A DNA stretch of 64,000 bases from Nostoc sp. MS1 (GCF_019976755.1 NZ_AP023441.1:4647501-4711500), one strand, 5' to 3'. Counted from the first letter of the stretch, positions 32,288 through 42,150 are shown. The notes: generated by a model not told the origin, from the letters alone. Program-made: numbers and translations.

Positions 32288-32363
32288 CCCAAACTTAGTT
32301 TGCTATCAAGTCCAGTTAATTACTTACAATACGGTTGGTTTAGTCGGTAATAGGTTGAGCTTC

Positions 32364-32392
32364 ATTGGTAATTCTCTTTTACCATTACCAAT
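32364..32392. terminator. 9-bp hairpin between convergent genes
   Basis: ATTGGTAAT (32364-32372) pairs with ATTACCAAT (32384-32392). It lies between the membrane-protein gene and xseB, which converge here, among ATTACCA repeats. Confidence 0.45.
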
Positions 32393-32435
32393 TACCAATC
32401 TCCACGATAAGATAAGTATTTAAGCGGACATGATA

Positions 32436-32669
32436 TTACTCATCACTCAAAGTTTCAATTAACAAATCTACCTGTTGCTGTCGCTGTTGTAAAAAAGTCT
32501 CGCATTGGCGCAAATATTGGACAGCATTAGCAAATTCGTTAAAAACTGTTTCTAATTCTAATTCTCCTGATTCGATGCGAGTAATTATTGCTTCTATTTC
32601 TGCAACCTTCGTTTCATAATTCCAATCGGTCTCACCATCAGGATTAGAAGCATTTTTACGTTTCACCAT
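32436..32669 (-). CDS. xseB: Exodeoxyribonuclease VII small subunit
   Basis: 77 aa. WNYETKVAEIEAIITRIESG, ELELETVFNEFANAVQYLRQ and CETFLQQRQQQVDLL form the two-helix XseB pattern of the single-stranded-DNA exonuclease small subunit. It complexes with XseA, which is not adjacent: the next gene upstream is on the other strand. The size is normal and the ATG has AAAGA upstream. Confidence 0.88.
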   Translation of the reverse strand: MVKRKNASNPDGETDWNYETKVAEIEAIITRIESGELELETVFNEFANAVQYLRQCETFLQQRQQQVDLLIETLSDE

Positions 32670-32899
32670 TAATCTTTCTGTGTCCTTATGTGCAAACTGT
32701 GGGGCTGGAATTTTTTGTCTTTAATAATTCTATTTACAACTGCTTGTAATCTCAAGGATATTGAGATATGTTACCAATAACACGTTGCTAGTTCCATGAT
32801 CAAGTCAACTATTATTAATTGATTAATCAAAACTATTCCCAGCTTTTAAATTTACTGGTTAGATATTGTGAATTTTCCTGCTAGTGTTAGCAATTAGTC

Positions 32900-35623
32900 A
32901 TGGCACAACCGCTAACTGTTTTAATTATTGATGATTGTGTTGAAGACCGCGTAGCTTATCGCCGCTATCTCCAGCAAGACCAAAAGTATCGCTATACCAT
33001 TTTGGAGCAAGAAACAGGGGAGAAAGCACTACAGTTATGTGGGCAGTGTCAGCCTGATGTAATTTTACTAGATTTTTTGCTACCAGACCTAGATGGACTA
33101 GAATTTTTGACTGAGTTACAAAAGCTCGTAAAAGGAGCTATGCCAGCTATAGTCATGCTAACTGGTTATGGGAACGAAGCGATCGCCGTTCAAGCGATGA
33201 AAAGCGGTGTCTACGACTATTTGGTCAAGGGCGAGACAACAGCAGAACGTTTACGCTCAACTATTTCCTCAGCAATTGTACAAGGGCAATTACGCCAAGA
33301 ACTCTATCGTAGTGAGGAGAAATTACGAGAAACCCAGAAATTTATTGAGCGTATTGCCGAAACAACGCCAGGGATTTTATACGTTTATGACTTGCTAGAG
33401 CAGTGTAATGTTTATCTTAACGGTCAGGTTAATAAGCTATTAGGTTACAGTGCCGAAGCAATCCAAGCTTTGGGAAACAAATTTCTCGTCCAGTTAATGC
33501 ACCCTGATGATTTTATTAAGCTACCCCAATTATTTCAACAATTTAACTCAGCTAAAGATGAAGATATTATAGAGCATGAGTATAGGATGCGACACGCCAA
33601 TGGTAAGTGGTGTTGGTTTAGCAGTCGTAATTCTGTATTCGTGAGAAATGATGATGGTTCACCACGCCAAATAGTGGGTACGGCTTTTGATATCACCTCT
33701 CGCAAGCAGACGGAGGAAGAACTGCGATCTAGTAATGAGCGTTTCCGACTAGCCGCAGCCGCCGTTAATGCAATGATTTATGAATTGGATCTGGAAACAA
33801 ATACAGTCGCCAGAACAGAGGGATTGATACGGATTTTAGGCTACTCTCCAGAGGAAGTTCCAGCAAATTTAGAATGGTGGCAAGAGCAAATCCATCCTGA
33901 AGATAAAGAAACTTTGATTCAGCAATTCCATAATCTTCCAGTGAATCAAAATTTTTATACTTTTGAGTATCGAGTCCGTCACAAAAATAATCAGTATATC
34001 TATGTATTAGATCAAGGAGTAATTACTAAAAATCAACATGGGCAACCAGTGCGGATAATTGGCAGTACAACAGATATCACCGAACAGCAACTAGCACTGC
34101 GCGATCGCCAACTTGCGGAAGTAGCACTGCGTCAAAGTGAAGCTAAATTCCGTCGCATTGTAGACTCTAACATCGTTGGCATTTATTTTGGTGACGCTAG
34201 CGGTCAGATATACGAAGCAAACGATGCTTTTTTGGCAATGATGGGTTATTCTCGCTCTGAATTAGAAGCTGGCGTTTTGCGTTGGGATTTGATGTCGCCA
34301 CCAGAATACCAAGACCTAGATCAGAACAAAATTCACGAATTACTAACTTACGGAGCTTGTACCCCTTTCGAGAAGGAGTATTTGCACAAAGATGGCTATC
34401 GGATACCTATTTTATTAGGACTGGCCGAAATTGAAGGTAAGGAGGAGAAAGGTTACGCAGCCTGCTTTGTCCTGGACTTAACTCAAAGCAAAAGTGCCGA
34501 AGCAGCCTTACGCCAAAGTGAAGAACGCTACCGTCATTTATCCAACGTCATACCGCAACTTGTTTGGATTAAAAACAATCAAGGTGAATGCGAATACGTC
34601 AATCAAAGATGGTGTGAATATACTGGGCTAACTCAAGAGCAAGCCATTGGCCTTGGCTGGCAACAAGTCATTCATCCAGATGATATCGCCGCCATTCAAC
34701 AAGCTTGGATGCAGGGGATGAAGACTGAACAACCTTATGAACAAGAAATACGTTGTCGTAAACATGATGGCAGTTATCGCTGGCATTTAGCCAGAGCCGT
34801 TCCCATTACAGATGAGACAGGAAGGATTTTGCGATGGTTCGGCACAAGTACAGATATTAATGATCGCAAGCAATTAGAAGCGGAACGGAATCGCCTATTG
34901 CAACTAGAAAAAGCCGCCCGTGCAGAAGCGGAAGCCGCCAACCGCACAAAAGATGAGTTTGTCGCTATGGTATCTCATGATTTGCGATCGCCACTCAATT
35001 CTATTTTAGGTTGGTCACAATTGCTACGCACCCGCCAGTTTGATGAAGCCACATTCACCCGTGCATTAGAAACCATCGAACGCAACGCCCAATCACAATC
35101 AAAACTCCTAGAAGACTTACTAGATATGTCTCGTCTTCTCAGGGGTAAGTTGAAGTTAGAATGTAATCAAGTAGACCTAGCTGCCATTATAAATGTAGCA
35201 ATTGAGACGGCTTATCCTTCAGCCCAAGCAAAAAATATTCATTTAGAATCAGTAATAGACGAATCAGTTCCCCTAATTTCTGGGGATATCAACCGTTTAT
35301 TACAAGTTTTAGGTAACTTGCTATCAAATGCTATCAAGTTTACCCCTGCTAAGGGACAAATTACCGTTAAGCTACTACAAGCAAACACTGACACACAAAT
35401 TACTGTTACTGATACAGGTATTGGTATTAGCCCAGATTTTTTACCTTACGTTTTTGAACGTTACCGCCAAGCAGACAGGCAAAATCAACAAGGCGGTTTA
35501 GGGCTGGGCTTAACGATCGCTCGTTATCTTGTCGAATTACACGGTGGTACAATTCATGTCACCAGCCCAGGTGAAGGGGAAGGTACTACTTTTATAATTA
35601 AGTTGCCGTTGTGTAGGTCATAG
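32900..35623 (+). CDS. Hybrid sensor histidine kinase: N-terminal receiver, four PAS domains, kinase core
   Basis: 907 aa, soluble. REC domain at 1-125 with acidic pocket D11/D12, phospho-acceptor D58 in VILLDFLLPDLDG, and LTGYG and LVKG switch residues. Four PAS/PAC modules follow, starting near FIERIAETTPGILYVYD (about 145), FRLAAAAVNAMIYELDL (about 280), FRRIVDSNIVGIYFGDA (about 410) and YRHLSNVIPQLVWIKNN (about 540). HisKA has VSHDLRSPLNSILGWSQLL; HATPase has NLLSNAIKFT, DTGIGIS and GLGLGLTIARYL. With an N-terminal receiver and multiple PAS domains it probably integrates redox or light signals and takes phosphate from another kinase (inference). No response regulator is adjacent. The C-terminus ends in GGGATGAGGG-type repeats. 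Confidence 0.92.
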   Translation: MAQPLTVLIIDDCVEDRVAYRRYLQQDQKYRYTILEQETGEKALQLCGQCQPDVILLDFLLPDLDGLEFLTELQKLVKGAMPAIVMLTGYGNEAIAVQAMKSGVYDYLVKGETTAERLRSTISSAIVQGQLRQELYRSEEKLRETQKFIERIAETTPGILYVYDLLEQCNVYLNGQVNKLLGYSAEAIQALGNKFLVQLMHPDDFIKLPQLFQQFNSAKDEDIIEHEYRMRHANGKWCWFSSRNSVFVRNDDGSPRQIVGTAFDITSRKQTEEELRSSNERFRLAAAAVNAMIYELDLETNTVARTEGLIRILGYSPEEVPANLEWWQEQIHPEDKETLIQQFHNLPVNQNFYTFEYRVRHKNNQYIYVLDQGVITKNQHGQPVRIIGSTTDITEQQLALRDRQLAEVALRQSEAKFRRIVDSNIVGIYFGDASGQIYEANDAFLAMMGYSRSELEAGVLRWDLMSPPEYQDLDQNKIHELLTYGACTPFEKEYLHKDGYRIPILLGLAEIEGKEEKGYAACFVLDLTQSKSAEAALRQSEERYRHLSNVIPQLVWIKNNQGECEYVNQRWCEYTGLTQEQAIGLGWQQVIHPDDIAAIQQAWMQGMKTEQPYEQEIRCRKHDGSYRWHLARAVPITDETGRILRWFGTSTDINDRKQLEAERNRLLQLEKAARAEAEAANRTKDEFVAMVSHDLRSPLNSILGWSQLLRTRQFDEATFTRALETIERNAQSQSKLLEDLLDMSRLLRGKLKLECNQVDLAAIINVAIETAYPSAQAKNIHLESVIDESVPLISGDINRLLQVLGNLLSNAIKFTPAKGQITVKLLQANTDTQITVTDTGIGISPDFLPYVFERYRQADRQNQQGGLGLGLTIARYLVELHGGTIHVTSPGEGEGTTFIIKLPLCRS

Positions 35624-35671
35624 GGATGAGGGAATGGGGGAGATGAGGGAGCAGGGGAGAAAAACAAACTG

Positions 35672-36880
35672 TCAACTATCAACTGTCAACTGACTCATCA
35701 CTCCTGGATCAGCTTTTAATTTCACCCAGGCAAAGAAGGGAATGGCTAAAAGTTGGGTTGCAGATGAGAAAATAATCAGTGTCATGAGGGAATGGTCGTA
35801 CAAAATACCCATTAAAGCGCTACCCAAAAACCAAGATAAACCATAACCAGTGCTGAAAATGCCGTAAGCGGTGGCGCGTTTATTCATGGGAACCATACCT
35901 GCGATCGCCGCCTTTAAAATCGACTCTTGCGCCCCCATACCAATACCCCAAAATGCTATGCCTAAAAGTGCTAGTTGGCTATTTCCTAAAAATACTAATG
36001 GGGCGAATAGACATGAGAGAAATGCCGCGATAATTAAAATGGAAATGCCTAGCCTGTCGAATAAATAGCCGAAAATTAAAGCTGCGATCGCATCTACACC
36101 CATAGCTAAGGCATAAAACAGAGGTATAGTCTGTCCTGTAGCAATGTTTGATTTTTGAAAATGGAAAGCAATGAGCGGGAAATCTGCATATCCAGCCGCA
36201 ATAATTGCCACTGCACCTAAATAAATCCAAAATATCCGGGGTAAACCTTCTTGTTGTTTCTGTTCGTCAGTTTCCTCTTCAAAATCACTGGGATTCGGAT
36301 ACAGAAATTGTAGTACTAACAACACTATCAACCCCAAGACGGCAGGTACAATCAAAATCGTAAAGCTGTGACGATACTCTCCCTGAAAATAAACCATTGC
36401 AGCCACAGCCAAAGGCCCCATAACTGCACCAGTTTGATCCATTGCCTCATGTAAACCAAAGCCAAAGCCTCTGCCAATTTGACTGACACCGTGGGAAAGC
36501 AGCGCATCTCTGGGGGGAGTACGTATAGCTTTACCAGTACGTTCCGCCATCATCAATCCTGCGGCTGCTTCCCATCTTCCAGCAAAAGCTAAAAGCGGTA
36601 CAACGGCAGTGTTCAAGATGTAACCTAATGTTGTAATTCCCCAATACTTGCGTGATTGGTCGCTGAGATAACCAATGACTAAACGCAAACCATAGCCAAT
36701 TAACTCACCAAAACCAGCAACTAACCCGACCACAGTGCCGCTAGCGCCTAAAACTTGTAAATAAGCCCCTGTAATACTCCGCGCCCCTTCATAAGTAGCA
36801 TCGGCACAAAGACTTACAAAACCTAATAAAATTACAAACCTCAAAGCGGCTGATTTCTGTGGCATACCATTTCTTGTCAT
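35672..36880 (-). CDS. Major facilitator superfamily transporter
   Basis: 402 aa with about 12 hydrophobic helices. LGFVSLCADATYEGARSITG, GFGELIGYGLRLVIGYLSDQ (MFS loop A-like GYLSDQSRK), MMAERTGKAIRTPPRDALLS and GFGFGLHEAMDQTGAVMGPL are typical of a clade of uncharacterised bacterial MFS proteins near quinolone- and bacillibactin-type exporters. FGYLFDRLGISIL repeats loop A in the second half. The substrate is unknown. A second in-frame ATG at codon 6 (MPQKS) is possible. The gene is monocistronic, convergent with the hybrid kinase. Confidence 0.85.
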   Translation of the reverse strand: MTRNGMPQKSAALRFVILLGFVSLCADATYEGARSITGAYLQVLGASGTVVGLVAGFGELIGYGLRLVIGYLSDQSRKYWGITTLGYILNTAVVPLLAFAGRWEAAAGLMMAERTGKAIRTPPRDALLSHGVSQIGRGFGFGLHEAMDQTGAVMGPLAVAAMVYFQGEYRHSFTILIVPAVLGLIVLLVLQFLYPNPSDFEEETDEQKQQEGLPRIFWIYLGAVAIIAAGYADFPLIAFHFQKSNIATGQTIPLFYALAMGVDAIAALIFGYLFDRLGISILIIAAFLSCLFAPLVFLGNSQLALLGIAFWGIGMGAQESILKAAIAGMVPMNKRATAYGIFSTGYGLSWFLGSALMGILYDHSLMTLIIFSSATQLLAIPFFAWVKLKADPGVMSQLTVDS

Positions 36881-37256
36881 TTACGGCTTTCATATTGAAG
36901 CACAGGATGGCAAAAATTAGTTTTTGGTGAACAGTTATCAGTTATCAGTTAAATCAATTTGCTCACTGTCCACTGTTACCTGATTTATATAAGCATTAAT
37001 GCTCATCAAAATTTTATAAACCCTACTCATTATTAAGTTCTTGATAATATTTTGTTGCTTTGCTGCGAAAAAATGATGTTTTTCGCAGGTTGATAGGGCT
37101 AGTCTTTATCAAAATTTAGTATTTTTAAAGATTAAATTGATTAATTGCTTAAACCAGTCAAAACAAAGCATAATAGCTAAACTAAGCTTTTTAATATCAA
37201 GAGTAACCAAACTACATACATTAAGTCACTCTGATACGTGTATCTAATTAGTTAAA
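36881..37256. other. Divergent spacer with a 10-bp hairpin
   Basis: 376 bp between the divergent MFS and kinase genes. It holds GTTATCA repeats at about 36932-36953 and a perfect hairpin CTGCGAAAAA (37063-37072) / TTTTTCGCAG (37079-37088). On the plus strand the hairpin is followed by GTTGATAGGG rather than a U-tract, so it is not a typical terminator; operator or RNA structure is possible. No gene seen. Confidence 0.45.
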
Positions 37257-38441
37257 ATGCAAAAATCTCCCTGGTTTTTCTTCAGCAGAATTGCAGTTTC
37301 TGTATTCTTTGCTGAGTCATTTATCATGCTGTCTTTTCTGGTTTTACCAAAGATTCCAGATATAGTCGAGACATTGTTGGATGCCACTCTTTTAACATTA
37401 ATGATTACGCCATCGTTATATTTTTTCTGCTATCTTCCTTTATCTAAAGAAATATCTAAACGGGCGATTATAGAAAAGGAGTTACGAAATTCAGAAAATT
37501 ATTTAAAACAAAGAACTCAAAAGCTAGAACAAACTATGCAGCAACTTCAGCAAGCACCCAAACTGTTATTAGCAGAAAAAATTTCTGGACTTGGGCAAGT
37601 TGTTGCAGGTGTGGCTCATGAAATTAATAATCCGATTAATTTTATCTATGCTAACCTCCCGCATGTTCGTGAATATGGTGAATCTCTTGTAGATATAATT
37701 CAACTTTACCAAAGAATTTACCCCCAAGTAGATAATGAAATAGCTAGTTCAGTAGCGGAATCTGACCTGGATTTTACTATCCAAGACCTGCCAAAACTTT
37801 TATCATCTATGCAGGCAGGAGCAGACCGTATTCGCAAAATTGTATTAGCATTACGTAATTTTTCCCGCTTTGATGAAGCTAAAGTAAAAGCTGTAAATAT
37901 TCATGATGGGATTGATAGTACTATATTATTACTCCAGTATAGGCTCAAATCTAAAATAGGAAATTCTCAAATTAAAATTGTCAAAAATTACAGTAAATTG
38001 CCGTTGGTGAAATGCGAACCAGGGCAATTAAACCAAGTTTTTATGAATATTATTAATAATGCGATTGATGTTTTACAACAAGAAAATGCAAATGTAGATA
38101 TTTCAGAATTAGAAAATCATGTTGGTATCATTACAATATCTACCCAAAGAGTAGATCAAGATTGGGTACAAATTAGTATTAAAGACAACGGCCCCGGTAT
38201 TACTGAAGAAAATAGAGCGCATTTATTTGAGCCGTTCTTTACCACAAAACCAGTAGGGCAAGGAATTGGACTGGGATTATCTATCAGCTACCAAATTATT
38301 ACTCATCATCATGGAGGTAGATTAGAGTGTGTTTCCCAACCGGGGAGAGGAGCAGAATTTATTATTCAGATGCCATTGTCTTCATTAACATCAAGCTTAG
38401 AGGATCTAGATGCACGTACCAAGGAAATTGTTGGTCTTTAA
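37257..38441 (+). CDS. Membrane-anchored histidine kinase
   Basis: 394 aa. Two N-terminal membrane helices (FFSRIAVSVFFAESFIMLSF and LLDATLLTLMITPSLYFFCY), a coiled coil (YLKQRTQKLEQTMQQLQQAP), then an H-box of the GVAHEINNPINFIYANLPHV type common in cyanobacterial kinases, N-box MNIINNAIDVL, G1 DNGPGI and G2 GQGIGLGLSISYQII. Almost no periplasmic loop, so the input may be membrane-derived. The last 80 bp overlap the 3' end of modBC on the other strand, so the C-termini of both proteins share DNA. Confidence 0.88.
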   Translation: MQKSPWFFFSRIAVSVFFAESFIMLSFLVLPKIPDIVETLLDATLLTLMITPSLYFFCYLPLSKEISKRAIIEKELRNSENYLKQRTQKLEQTMQQLQQAPKLLLAEKISGLGQVVAGVAHEINNPINFIYANLPHVREYGESLVDIIQLYQRIYPQVDNEIASSVAESDLDFTIQDLPKLLSSMQAGADRIRKIVLALRNFSRFDEAKVKAVNIHDGIDSTILLLQYRLKSKIGNSQIKIVKNYSKLPLVKCEPGQLNQVFMNIINNAIDVLQQENANVDISELENHVGIITISTQRVDQDWVQISIKDNGPGITEENRAHLFEPFFTTKPVGQGIGLGLSISYQIITHHHGGRLECVSQPGRGAEFIIQMPLSSLTSSLEDLDARTKEIVGL

Positions 38442-40200
38442 TAGTTAGCCATTTTTCCTTAAATACTTCTGCTTGTAAATAATAATCTTGGGAGCTATTT
38501 GCTGGGGAATGAAGTTTTAAAAATAGTGTCATCCGGTGGGGAGTTTCACTTGTTTGCGTTAACCAACAGGGAAAGGTATTCTCTTGGTTGATATTCTTGG
38601 TAAAAGTAATTTGATGGGCGCGAATACCGACATGAGATAGTCCTTTTGGAATAGGTTCTATCACTTTGAGTTTGCAACCCCAATCAATGGCTTCTATCTC
38701 TTGTGTTGAATGGATAACTGCACTAGAAAAATTTTTACATCCGGTAATTTGAGCAACACTTACAGTAGCAGGATGCTCAAAAATGTCATATTTAGAACCA
38801 TAATGCACTGGGCTACCATCTTCTAACACTAATAAATTCGGGCAAATGCGGTAGGCTTCTTCCATGTTATGGGTGACGAATAAAGAAGCGCCTTGATACT
38901 CTGCCAAGGTTTGGGTCATTTGCTGTTCTAATTGACTACGCAGGTGGGTATCAAGGGCAGAAAATGGCTCATCCAAAAGTAAAGCTTCTGGTTGACTAGC
39001 TAATGCCCTAGCTAATGCTACCCTTTGTTGTTGTCCGCCAGAAAGTTGGTGCGGATAGCGATCGCCTAATCCCTGTAACTGCATGGCCACAAGTTGCTGT
39101 TCTACCTGCATTCGTATACTGTTAGTTGATAGGCCTTTAGGTAAGCCAAAAGCAATGTTTTGTGCCACCGTCATGTGGGGAAATAAGGCATAGTTCTGTA
39201 CCAAAAAACCAATGCGGCGATCGCGACTGGGTAAGTTAATTCCCTGTTCTGCATCAAACAATACCCTACCATTCAATACTATCCGCCCTTTTGTCGGTGT
39301 TTCAATCCCCGCAATACACCGCAAAATCATACTTTTACCTGCGCCTGAACCACCCAACAACCCCAAAGGTTGCTCATCAGTAGTAAAAGCCACTTTTAAA
39401 TGAAAACTCGGCAGGCACTTTTCAATATCCACCAACAATTCCGCCCCAGAAGCCGACTCAGATAACAAAGCCACCTCATCCCCTGCTCCCTTGCTCCCCT
39501 GCTCTCCTGCTCTCCTACTCTCTTGTTTCCCTTGCCCCCTGTTAGCCCTTAATTCTTGCCAAAAGTTAACAGCTAAAATCCCCGATAAGGAAATAGCCAT
39601 AATCACAATCGACCAAAACCATGCCTCGTCAGTTGCCCCTGCTTCTACAGCGAAATAAATCGCCATTGGGATTGTTTGCGTTTGTCCAGGGATATTACCC
39701 GCCAGCATCAAGGTTGCACCAAATTCACCCAAAGCACGGGCAAAAGCTAAAGTTGTCGCAGCTACAATTCCTGGGAATGCCAAAGGTAAACTGATACGCC
39801 AAAAGATAATTAATTCGTTTGCTCCAAGGGTTCTCGCTACCCGTAGCAAATTACTATCAATTTGTTCAAAAGCTCCCAGAGCAGTTTTATACATCAGGGG
39901 AAAAGAAACAACTGTCGCTGCGATCGCTGCCCCATACCATGTAAAAACTATAGTCAAGTCAAAAGGCTGCATTAGTTTGCCGACTGGGCCATTTTTCCCA
40001 AAAAACAGCAGTAGCAAAAAGCCGACAACTGTAGGTGGTAAAATCAAAGGTGCGACAAAGATACCCTCAATCAATGATTTGCCCTTGCCCCGATAACTCA
40101 GCATCCAATATGCAGCAGCAATTCCTAAAAAGAAGGTGATGAATGTGGCAAGTAAAGATGTTTTGAGTGATATCCACAGGGGCGACAAATCAAATGGCAT
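38362..40200 (-). CDS. modBC: Fused molybdate ABC transporter permease and ATPase (ModB-ModC)
   Basis: 612 aa from the ATG at 40200; a longer frame to 40239 is built from AATTCGTAATTACC repeats (VITNYELQI) and is rejected. Residues 1-225 are ModB: helices such as SLLATFITFFLGIAAAYWML and the EAA loop ARTLGANELIIFWRISLPLA. After a Ser/Gly/Lys linker (QGKQESRRAGEQGSKG) comes ModC: Walker A GLLGGSGAGKSMILRC, Q-loop VQNYALFPHM, signature LSGGQQQRVALARAL, Walker B EALLLDEPFSALD and H-loop VTHNMEEAYR, followed by a TOBE-like tail. The fusion is known in cyanobacteria. It imports molybdate for nitrate reductase and nitrogenase. ModA is not in the window. Confidence 0.92.
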   Translation of the reverse strand: MPFDLSPLWISLKTSLLATFITFFLGIAAAYWMLSYRGKGKSLIEGIFVAPLILPPTVVGFLLLLFFGKNGPVGKLMQPFDLTIVFTWYGAAIAATVVSFPLMYKTALGAFEQIDSNLLRVARTLGANELIIFWRISLPLAFPGIVAATTLAFARALGEFGATLMLAGNIPGQTQTIPMAIYFAVEAGATDEAWFWSIVIMAISLSGILAVNFWQELRANRGQGKQESRRAGEQGSKGAGDEVALLSESASGAELLVDIEKCLPSFHLKVAFTTDEQPLGLLGGSGAGKSMILRCIAGIETPTKGRIVLNGRVLFDAEQGINLPSRDRRIGFLVQNYALFPHMTVAQNIAFGLPKGLSTNSIRMQVEQQLVAMQLQGLGDRYPHQLSGGQQQRVALARALASQPEALLLDEPFSALDTHLRSQLEQQMTQTLAEYQGASLFVTHNMEEAYRICPNLLVLEDGSPVHYGSKYDIFEHPATVSVAQITGCKNFSSAVIHSTQEIEAIDWGCKLKVIEPIPKGLSHVGIRAHQITFTKNINQENTFPCWLTQTSETPHRMTLFLKLHSPANSSQDYYLQAEVFKEKWLTIKDQQFPWYVHLDPLSLMLMKTMASE

Positions 40201-40524
40201 AGTAGGTAAAATTTGTAATTCGTAATTCGTAATTACCACTGAGTGAGGGTTTGATAAATTGTCAATAGATGGTTTCGATTTTTATGCTTTTAAATCACAT
40301 CATTACTCGTTAGGTTAGTTGAGTGTTGATTATTGACTTTGAATTTTCAACACCAAAAGTTTTACAAAAATTAATAATTACTTTTTTGCTCTAAATAATA
40401 ATCTACCAACTTTTTATCAGAAAGGTTGGTAGATTACAATAGATTACCTGTCAAGGTTTATTGATATAGATTTTTGACCACAAACACATTTGTTGTTGTG
40501 TGTAGTTACTTACTCTTCAAAAAA
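40201..40524. other. Intergenic region with a 12-bp perfect hairpin
   Basis: 324 bp between murQ and modBC. TAATCTACCAAC (40399-40410) pairs perfectly with GTTGGTAGATTA (40425-40436) over a 14-nt loop, about 90 bp after the murQ stop on the minus strand and about 200 bp ahead of modBC. It may terminate murQ or regulate modBC. AATTCGTAATTACC repeats abut the modBC start. No gene seen. Confidence 0.5.
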
Positions 40525-41472
40525 TTACGAATTATTTTGGTTTTTATAACTAGCAACAGCTTCTCGAAGATTTCCTTGATGGTCTGATAAAAGTTGATTA
40601 CCTGCGTCTTTATCTAAGCCTGTCCAGTGCATAACAAGCGCCAGTTTTACCCACTTACCACTACGTTCTAACAAGTAACCTGCTGCTTCCCGACTTAGCC
40701 CAGTGAGGTCTTGTAAAATGCGTAAAGCGCGATCGCGTAATTTTTGATTTGTGACTGCTACATCCACCATGCGATTGCCATAAACTTTACCCAGTTTGAC
40801 CATTACGCCAGTAGATAAAATATTTAAAGTTAGTTTGGTGACAGTACCAGCTTTAAGACGAGTGGAACCTGCCAATATTTCTGGCCCTGTTAACAAACGA
40901 ATATCAATATCAGCCGTAAAATCTACTTGCTCTACAGGTACACAAGCGATGAAAATTGTCAAGGCTCCGCGTTGACGAGCGGCGTTAATTGCACCGTGAA
41001 CAAAAGGAGTAGTTCCACCAGCCGTAATCCCGACGACGACATCAAGTTGGGTGATATGACGTTGTGCGATCGCCGCGTCGCCATCTTCCGCACGGTCTTC
41101 TAAATCCTCAGAACTACGTATAAGTGCGCCAGCCCCACCAGCAATAATTCCTTGCACCAACTCTGGTGGTGTACAAAAAGTTGGTGGACACTCAGCAGCA
41201 TCTAATACGCCTAACCTACCACTTGTACCAGCACCAATGTAAAACAAGCGTCCTCCCTGACGCAAGCGATCAGCTGTTCGTTCAATAGCCTCAGCAATCT
41301 CTGCCTTAGCCGCCGCCACCGCCGCCACTGCCTTTTGGTCTTCATTATTAAACAACTCCACCAACTCTAAAGCACTGAGTTGGTCTAAGTTCAGGCTGAG
41401 TGGATTGACTTGTTCCGTCAGTAAATGCCCGCGTTCCTGCAAATTTGCCATGTATTTGATGTTAAGTGCCAT
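40525..41472 (-). CDS. murQ: N-acetylmuramic acid 6-phosphate etherase
   Basis: 315 aa, a SIS-fold lyase. ERGHLLTEQVNPLSLNLDQL at the N-terminus, the sugar-phosphate loop LFYIGAGTSGRLGVLDAAEC, PPTFCTPPELVQGIIAGG, and VVGITAGGTTPFVHGAI are diagnostic, and the C-terminal three-helix part (REAAGYLLERSGKWVKLALV) is present. It cleaves the lactyl ether of MurNAc-6-P during peptidoglycan recycling. The first ATG is at 41472; the one at codon 8 (MANLQERG) is equally possible and neither has a strong ribosome site. Confidence 0.95.
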   Translation of the reverse strand: MALNIKYMANLQERGHLLTEQVNPLSLNLDQLSALELVELFNNEDQKAVAAVAAAKAEIAEAIERTADRLRQGGRLFYIGAGTSGRLGVLDAAECPPTFCTPPELVQGIIAGGAGALIRSSEDLEDRAEDGDAAIAQRHITQLDVVVGITAGGTTPFVHGAINAARQRGALTIFIACVPVEQVDFTADIDIRLLTGPEILAGSTRLKAGTVTKLTLNILSTGVMVKLGKVYGNRMVDVAVTNQKLRDRALRILQDLTGLSREAAGYLLERSGKWVKLALVMHWTGLDKDAGNQLLSDHQGNLREAVASYKNQNNS

Positions 41473-41519
41473 GAAGTAGTTTAGTCAAAAATCCTAACCT
41501 CTAGCCGATAGTTTAATTC

Positions 41520-41556
41520 TTGACTAATGACTAATGACTAATGACTAATAACTAAA
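41520..41556. repeat. GACTAAT heptamer array
   Basis: Five tandem GACTAAT/AACTAAT units in the 92-bp spacer between murQ and the DUF3110 gene. Confidence 0.85.
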
Positions 41557-41564
41557 CGACTAAG

Positions 41565-42017
41565 TTACAACAATCCTTCCAGTTTGCGCCGAATCTTCTC
41601 TAATTCAGCAGCAGAAAATTCAGTTTCTTGTGCCGGTGGTACTTGGTCAGCCTCGAAAATTTCGTCGTCAGTATCCTCGTCATCATACTGACCATCAGGT
41701 TGCCAGTCAGTATCTTCCACATTAATTTCCGGGGGAAGTATTAAGTCGCTGTTTTCAGGAATAAACTCCCAATCATAACCAGCACTTTCACAAAACGCCT
41801 TAATTTCCTCAGCGTCAATTGCTTCTACCGTGGGAGTAGGGAAGTCTTGGGCTTCCAACATCAGGGCAAAACGAACAGCATCATCTTGAGATTCAAACAT
41901 GAGAATTTTATTGCGTAGCTTGCCGCCGGAGGCATCGGCCACACGAACCGTATGAATACCTTCGTTTTCCGTATTAGCGTTAAAAATTAAAACAAAAACC
42001 CGCATTGGCGTAATCAT
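41565..42017 (-). CDS. DUF3110 family protein
   Basis: 150 aa. The first 95 residues, MRVFVLIFNANTENEGIHTV, ILMFESQDDAVRFALMLEAQ and AIDAEEIKAFCESAGYDWEF, match what I recall of DUF3110, a small family restricted to cyanobacteria and plastids. The rest is acidic and probably disordered (YDDEDTDDEIFEADQ) with a short helix at the end. Function unknown, cytoplasmic. AAGGA lies close before the first ATG; an inner ATG four codons later (MRVFV) is possible. Confidence 0.82.
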   Translation of the reverse strand: MITPMRVFVLIFNANTENEGIHTVRVADASGGKLRNKILMFESQDDAVRFALMLEAQDFPTPTVEAIDAEEIKAFCESAGYDWEFIPENSDLILPPEINVEDTDWQPDGQYDDEDTDDEIFEADQVPPAQETEFSAAELEKIRRKLEGLL

Positions 42018-42108
42018 TTATCCTTATGTTCGGAGGTCTATTAATTAATTAAACTTCTAGACCGTGTACCTGGGAAAGTCACAGCAATAATTTCACTTTA
42101 CCAAGATT

Positions 42109-42150
42109 AGTCATTAGTCCATAGTCCATAGTCTATAGTCCACAGTCCCA
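42109..42150. repeat. TAGTCCA/TAGTCAT heptamer array
   Basis: About five degenerate units in the 306-bp spacer 42018-42323 ahead of the TamB-like gene. The rest of the spacer shows no gene. Confidence 0.75.
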
